Origin: an uncultured Flavobacteriaceae bacterium
GTDB lineage: Bacteria; Bacteroidota; Bacteroidia; Flavobacteriales; Flavobacteriaceae
DNA: 64,000 bases
Assembly (NCBI GenBank): GCA_947495135.1
Contig: CANLXN010000008.1
Span: forward strand, 124,001-188,000
Direction: 5' to 3'
Below are positions 61,231-64,000 of the stretch, piece after piece (position 1 is the stretch's first letter; every line of letters begins with the position of its first letter). A program made the translations under genes and the position numbers. Below the pieces are notes generated by a model. The model was not told the origin of the DNA. It worked only from the letters and a program-made list of their open reading frames with translations, and did not search any database.

Positions 61231-62688
61231 ATGAATGAAGCAATAAGACAACTCCAACCTGCATCGCTTTGGAATCATTTCGCAGATTTAAATGCAGTCC
61301 CTCGTCCGTCAAAAAAAGAGGAACGAGTGATTAAGTTTATGAAAGACTTTGGAACTAATTTAGGCCTAGAGACACTGGAAGATGAAGTAGGGAATGTGAT
61401 TATTCGGAAACCAGCTACTTCTGGTATGGAAGACCGTAAGATGATTGTAATGCAGTCGCATTTAGACATGGTACATCAGAAGAATAATGATACCAATTTT
61501 GATTTTGAGACCCAAGGAATTGAAATGCTTGTTGATGGAGATTGGGTTCGAGCAAACGGAACTACTTTAGGTGCAGACAATGGTTTGGGTGTGGCAACTA
61601 TTATGGCCATTTTGTCCAGCAACGATATCCAGCACCCAGCAATTGAGGCGCTATTTACGATCGATGAGGAGACTGGAATGACAGGGGCCATGGGGTTAAA
61701 AGGGGGAATATTACAAGGAGAGATTCTACTTAATTTGGATACAGAAGAAGATGATGAAATTGGAGTAGGTTGTGCAGGAGGTGTAGATATAACGGCAGTA
61801 GGTGAATATGCTCAAGACAATGCTTCTACCAATGCTCAAGCCTATACCATTACGGTGAAAGGCTTGCAAGGCGGACATAGCGGGATGGATATTATTAAAG
61901 GTCTAGGTAATGCAAATAAAATGATGAATCGTTTGTTGGCAGCGACTAAAGGTGAAATATCCTTGGCGGCCTTGGCGGGAGGAAGTTTGAGGAATGCAAT
62001 TCCTAGAGAGAGCGTTGCTACAGTTGTTGTGGATACGGAAGATATCTCAACTTTTGTTGCACATATGGAGGAAGAGCAATTTAAAATTATAGAAGAATAC
62101 AAGTTATTGGAGCCAGATCTTACTATTGAAACGGAAAAGGTTTCGACTCCAGCTAAGGTGATGTCTAAGGTAGATCAAACCAAGTTCATTAATGCTGTGT
62201 ATGCAGCGCACAATGGAGTTTTTCGAATGAGCCCAGCCATTGAGGACTTGGTGGAAACGTCGAATAATATTGCGAAGGTTACTGCAAATGACGGAACTAT
62301 TAAGATAGAGTGTTTGACACGTTCTTCAGTAGATTCTTCTAAGGACGATATGGCAAATACGCTTCGAGCGGTTTTTGAATTGGCTGGTTATAAAGTTTCA
62401 GCTTCGGGCGATTATCCGGGTTGGGCGCCAAATATGGATAGCCCAATTTTGAAGGTGTTAGACGAGCTTTATGAAAAAATGAATGGAGAAAAAGCCAATG
62501 TGGCTGCCTGTCATGCAGGATTGGAATGCGGAATACTAGGACAGAACTATCCCGATATGGATATGATTTCGTTTGGTCCTACTATTAAAGGAGCCCATTC
62601 TCCAGATGAGCGAGCCAATATTCCTTCTACACAAAAATACTGGGAGTTTGTTGTTGAGATTTTGAAGAATATTCCAAAAAAGGCATGA
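61231..62688 (+). CDS. pepD: aminoacyl-histidine dipeptidase (Xaa-His dipeptidase)
   Basis: A 485-residue M20 zinc dipeptidase. The metal-binding and catalytic motifs are present: QSHLDMVHQK, GADNGLGVATIMA, FTIDEETGMTGAMGL and the later HAGLECGILGQNYP. The lid domain between them is complete. It cleaves dipeptides ending in histidine, such as carnosine, in the cytosol. Length is as expected for the PepD family. It is divergent from the serine-hydrolase-like gene with a 95-bp gap. Confidence 0.94.
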   Translation: MNEAIRQLQPASLWNHFADLNAVPRPSKKEERVIKFMKDFGTNLGLETLEDEVGNVIIRKPATSGMEDRKMIVMQSHLDMVHQKNNDTNFDFETQGIEMLVDGDWVRANGTTLGADNGLGVATIMAILSSNDIQHPAIEALFTIDEETGMTGAMGLKGGILQGEILLNLDTEEDDEIGVGCAGGVDITAVGEYAQDNASTNAQAYTITVKGLQGGHSGMDIIKGLGNANKMMNRLLAATKGEISLAALAGGSLRNAIPRESVATVVVDTEDISTFVAHMEEEQFKIIEEYKLLEPDLTIETEKVSTPAKVMSKVDQTKFINAVYAAHNGVFRMSPAIEDLVETSNNIAKVTANDGTIKIECLTRSSVDSSKDDMANTLRAVFELAGYKVSASGDYPGWAPNMDSPILKVLDELYEKMNGEKANVAACHAGLECGILGQNYPDMDMISFGPTIKGAHSPDERANIPSTQKYWEFVVEILKNIPKKA

Positions 62689-62700
62689 CTTTTGAAATAG

Positions 62701-62733
62701 TTGTTATAGCCTAAGACATTTTGTACCTTAGGC
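62701..62733 (+). promoter_or_regulatory. promoter with overlapping inverted repeat upstream of the LysM gene
   Basis: TTG (62701), 20 bp and TACCTTAG (62724) form a promoter with one mismatch in the -7 box. An inverted repeat (GCCTAAG / CTTAGGC, 62709-62733, 11-nt spacer) spans the spacer and -7 element, so it could be an operator or a hairpin of the preceding transcript. Confidence 0.5.
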
Positions 62734-62765
62734 CAACTTAACTTTTAAAAAAAACATAAAAAAAC

Positions 62766-63260
62766 ATGGGATTATTTACATTTATTAAAGACGCTGGAGC
62801 AAAAATTTTTGGAGGAAAGACCTCTTCAGAAAAGAAAGCAGATGAACGTTTGGACACTATGAGAAGAGAAGCGGCTGAAGATAGAGCGGCAGAACAACAA
62901 TTAATTCGAATGATCAACGACTTGGGTCTGGAGGTAACCGATTTAGGGGTTGCCATAACAGACGATGTAGCCGCAGTAGGCGGAACAGCAAAGGATCAAG
63001 AAACTCGTGAAAAAGTTATTCTAGTTGTTGGAAATAGCGCTGGAATTGCTCAAGTACAAGACGATATGGACGTTGAAGATCCGGCACCAGCAGCTATCTT
63101 TCATACTGTTGAAAAAGGAGATACTTTAAGTAAGATTGCTAAGAAAGTATACGGAAATGCAATGAAGTATCCCGTAATTTTTGAGGCAAACAAACCAATG
63201 CTAACGGATCCAGATAAAATCTATCCTGGGCAAGTATTGCGAATTCCTGCAATCGATTAA
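62766..63260 (+). CDS. lysM: LysM/BON-domain protein (Kbp/YgaU-like)
   Basis: A 164-residue cytosolic protein with an N-terminal BON-like domain (NDLGLEVTDLGVAITDDVAAVGGTAKDQ) and a C-terminal LysM domain (FHTVEKGDTLSKIAKKVYGNAMKYPVIFEANKPML). This is the architecture of E. coli Kbp (YgaU), a potassium-binding protein linked to osmotic stress. No signal peptide is present, so the LysM domain is probably not attached to secreted peptidoglycan here. Start is an ATG at 62766. Confidence 0.9.
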   Translation: MGLFTFIKDAGAKIFGGKTSSEKKADERLDTMRREAAEDRAAEQQLIRMINDLGLEVTDLGVAITDDVAAVGGTAKDQETREKVILVVGNSAGIAQVQDDMDVEDPAPAAIFHTVEKGDTLSKIAKKVYGNAMKYPVIFEANKPMLTDPDKIYPGQVLRIPAID

Positions 63261-63280
63261 GGGAATAAATTTTCAGTATA

Positions 63281-63317
63281 AAAAAACCTCCGTATATTTT
63301 GCATACGGAGGTTTTTT
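63281..63317. terminator. bidirectional rho-independent terminator
   Basis: A perfect 15-bp inverted repeat (AAAAAACCTCCGTAT at 63281-63295 and its complement at 63303-63317) with a 7-nt loop has a T run on both strands. It ends both lysM and the convergent peptidyl-prolyl isomerase gene. Confidence 0.9.
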
Positions 63318-63337
63318 AGTTTTAAGCTATTTGGTAT

Positions 63338-64000
63338 TTACTTTACAACTTCTACCAACTCTAATTCAAACATTAGGTCTTCATTTGGACCAATTCCTCC
63401 GCGTGGATTTCCTTGTTCTCCGTAGCCTAAATGTGAAGGAATAAATAAAGTTACTTTATCTCCAACACTCATTTGAAGTAGCCCTTCTCTAAATCCTGGT
63501 ATTAAACGAGCGTTTGCACTGTACTCGCTATCTACTGGTCCATATCCTCCTTGTGCTAAGCGTTGAGGATCTACCACATTGTATTTTTCGGCAACCTCCA
63601 ACATATTAGAATCGAGTAATCTTCCATCTGCGAAATAACCTGCATAGTTCATTTTAATGATACTTCCATCTGCTGGTTTAACTCCTTTTCCTTTGTGAGT
63701 ATAGTAAATTTTAAGACCAGAAGGCAGCTCTTCAGCTTTTGTTTTTAGGTCGTTCATCTTACTTAATGTTCCTGCAGCGATTTTCGCAATTGCAGCTTGT
63801 TTTTCTGCTTTTTCCTGCTCGATTGCTTCCATCTGTTTAGAGAAAGAAGGCGCGTCTACTCCCTTAGAAATAATGTTTACTTCCTGGATGACAACTGGAT
63901 CTACTGGCTTATCTCCTGGTTTTGAAGTCTCAACTATTCCAATAGAATCAACTACTTCCATTCCTAAAACTACCTCTCCAAAAACAGTATGTTTACCATC
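63338..64000 (-). CDS. cyclophilin-FKBP fusion peptidyl-prolyl isomerase (partial, cut by window edge)
   Basis: The frame continues unbroken to the window end, so the ATG at 63961 is internal. The visible N-terminal part (DGKHTVFGEVVLGMEVVDSI) is the conserved end of a cyclophilin domain. A helical linker with a Lys/Glu/Ala-rich stretch leads to an FKBP domain: YTHKGKGVKPADGSIIKMNYAG, RLIPGFREGLLQMSVGDKVT, IPSHLGYGEQG and a terminal LMFELELVEVVK. Two unrelated prolyl isomerase families are thus fused. Location and signal peptide cannot be judged because the start is outside. Confidence 0.9.
   Translation of the reverse strand, partial: DGKHTVFGEVVLGMEVVDSIGIVETSKPGDKPVDPVVIQEVNIISKGVDAPSFSKQMEAIEQEKAEKQAAIAKIAAGTLSKMNDLKTKAEELPSGLKIYYTHKGKGVKPADGSIIKMNYAGYFADGRLLDSNMLEVAEKYNVVDPQRLAQGGYGPVDSEYSANARLIPGFREGLLQMSVGDKVTLFIPSHLGYGEQGNPRGGIGPNEDLMFELELVEVVK

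Noticed and set aside
63338-63961. A separate FKBP gene starting at the ATG at 63961
   Set aside because: The 13 codons upstream to the window edge stay open and match a cyclophilin end, so the ATG is internal.
1-64000. Defence island, prophage, integrative element or toxin-antitoxin pair
   Set aside because: No integrase, transposase, restriction, Cas or toxin-antitoxin signature was seen; gene content is mostly core or envelope-related.

Overview
The window is ordinary chromosomal DNA of a low-GC, probably marine member of the Flavobacteriaceae (Bacteroidota). Several signs agree: C-terminal type IX secretion (T9SS) sorting domains, lipoproteins with LVSC/AVGC-type lipoboxes, transketolase split into two genes, promoters resembling the Bacteroidota -33/-7 type (TTG-N17-20-TAnnTTTG), Bacteroidota-restricted families (DUF5606, DUF3810, OstA-like), and a flavobacterial carotenoid operon. 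No CRISPR array, prophage, transposase, rRNA or defence island was found.

Layout. 1-1.4 kb: the start of trmL (cut by the window edge), a SAM methyltransferase and a small exported protein. 1.5-6.0 kb: a crtI-crtB-crtZ-crtY operon for a zeaxanthin-type carotenoid, headed by a divergent CarH-like MerR regulator gene and a palindromic promoter. 6.3-6.7 kb: tRNA-Leu(GAG) and tRNA-Lys(TTT). 7-14.8 kb: shikimate kinase, a PyrR-like phosphoribosyltransferase, an S4 protein, an FKBP-like lipoprotein, the split transketolase with an exported protein gene wedged between its halves, an NdpA-like protein, a pRiA4b ORF-3-like protein and heme A synthase. 14.9-16.9 kb: CCA-adding enzyme and a Sua5/YciO threonylcarbamoyl-AMP synthase. 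16.9-27 kb: a surface-polysaccharide/LPS locus (six glycosyltransferases plus a GT9 heptosyltransferase-like enzyme, a deacetylase, a methyltransferase, a WaaP/InaA-like kinase and a POT-like transporter).

27-36 kb: dapD, ruvX, def, DUF5606, mazG, a zinc-ribbon methyltransferase, a five-repeat DUF349 protein, aroE and two tandem DUF368 polyprenyl-phosphate transporter genes. 36-47 kb: TPR protein, class III aminotransferase, OstA-like protein, a rel-fur-purA operon, an M48 protease and a SpoU methyltransferase. 47-64 kb: exported and surface functions (two neighbouring T9SS proteins sharing a module, lipoproteins, an (alpha/alpha)6 glycosidase-like protein, a pair of amidohydrolase genes with mostly degenerate metal sites, DUF3810, a beta-lactamase-like T9SS protein), then pepD, a LysM/BON protein and the end of a cyclophilin-FKBP fusion that runs off the window.

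The carotenoid operon, the polysaccharide locus, the DUF368 pair and the OstA-like gene all serve the cell envelope. The tRNA genes lack an encoded CCA, which fits the cca gene in the same window. The least explained signal is a set of 7-nucleotide-periodic repeat islands lying between genes, usually right after stop codons. One is a perfect (ACCATCA)8 array, and others are degenerate series of GTnnnnA-like heptads.
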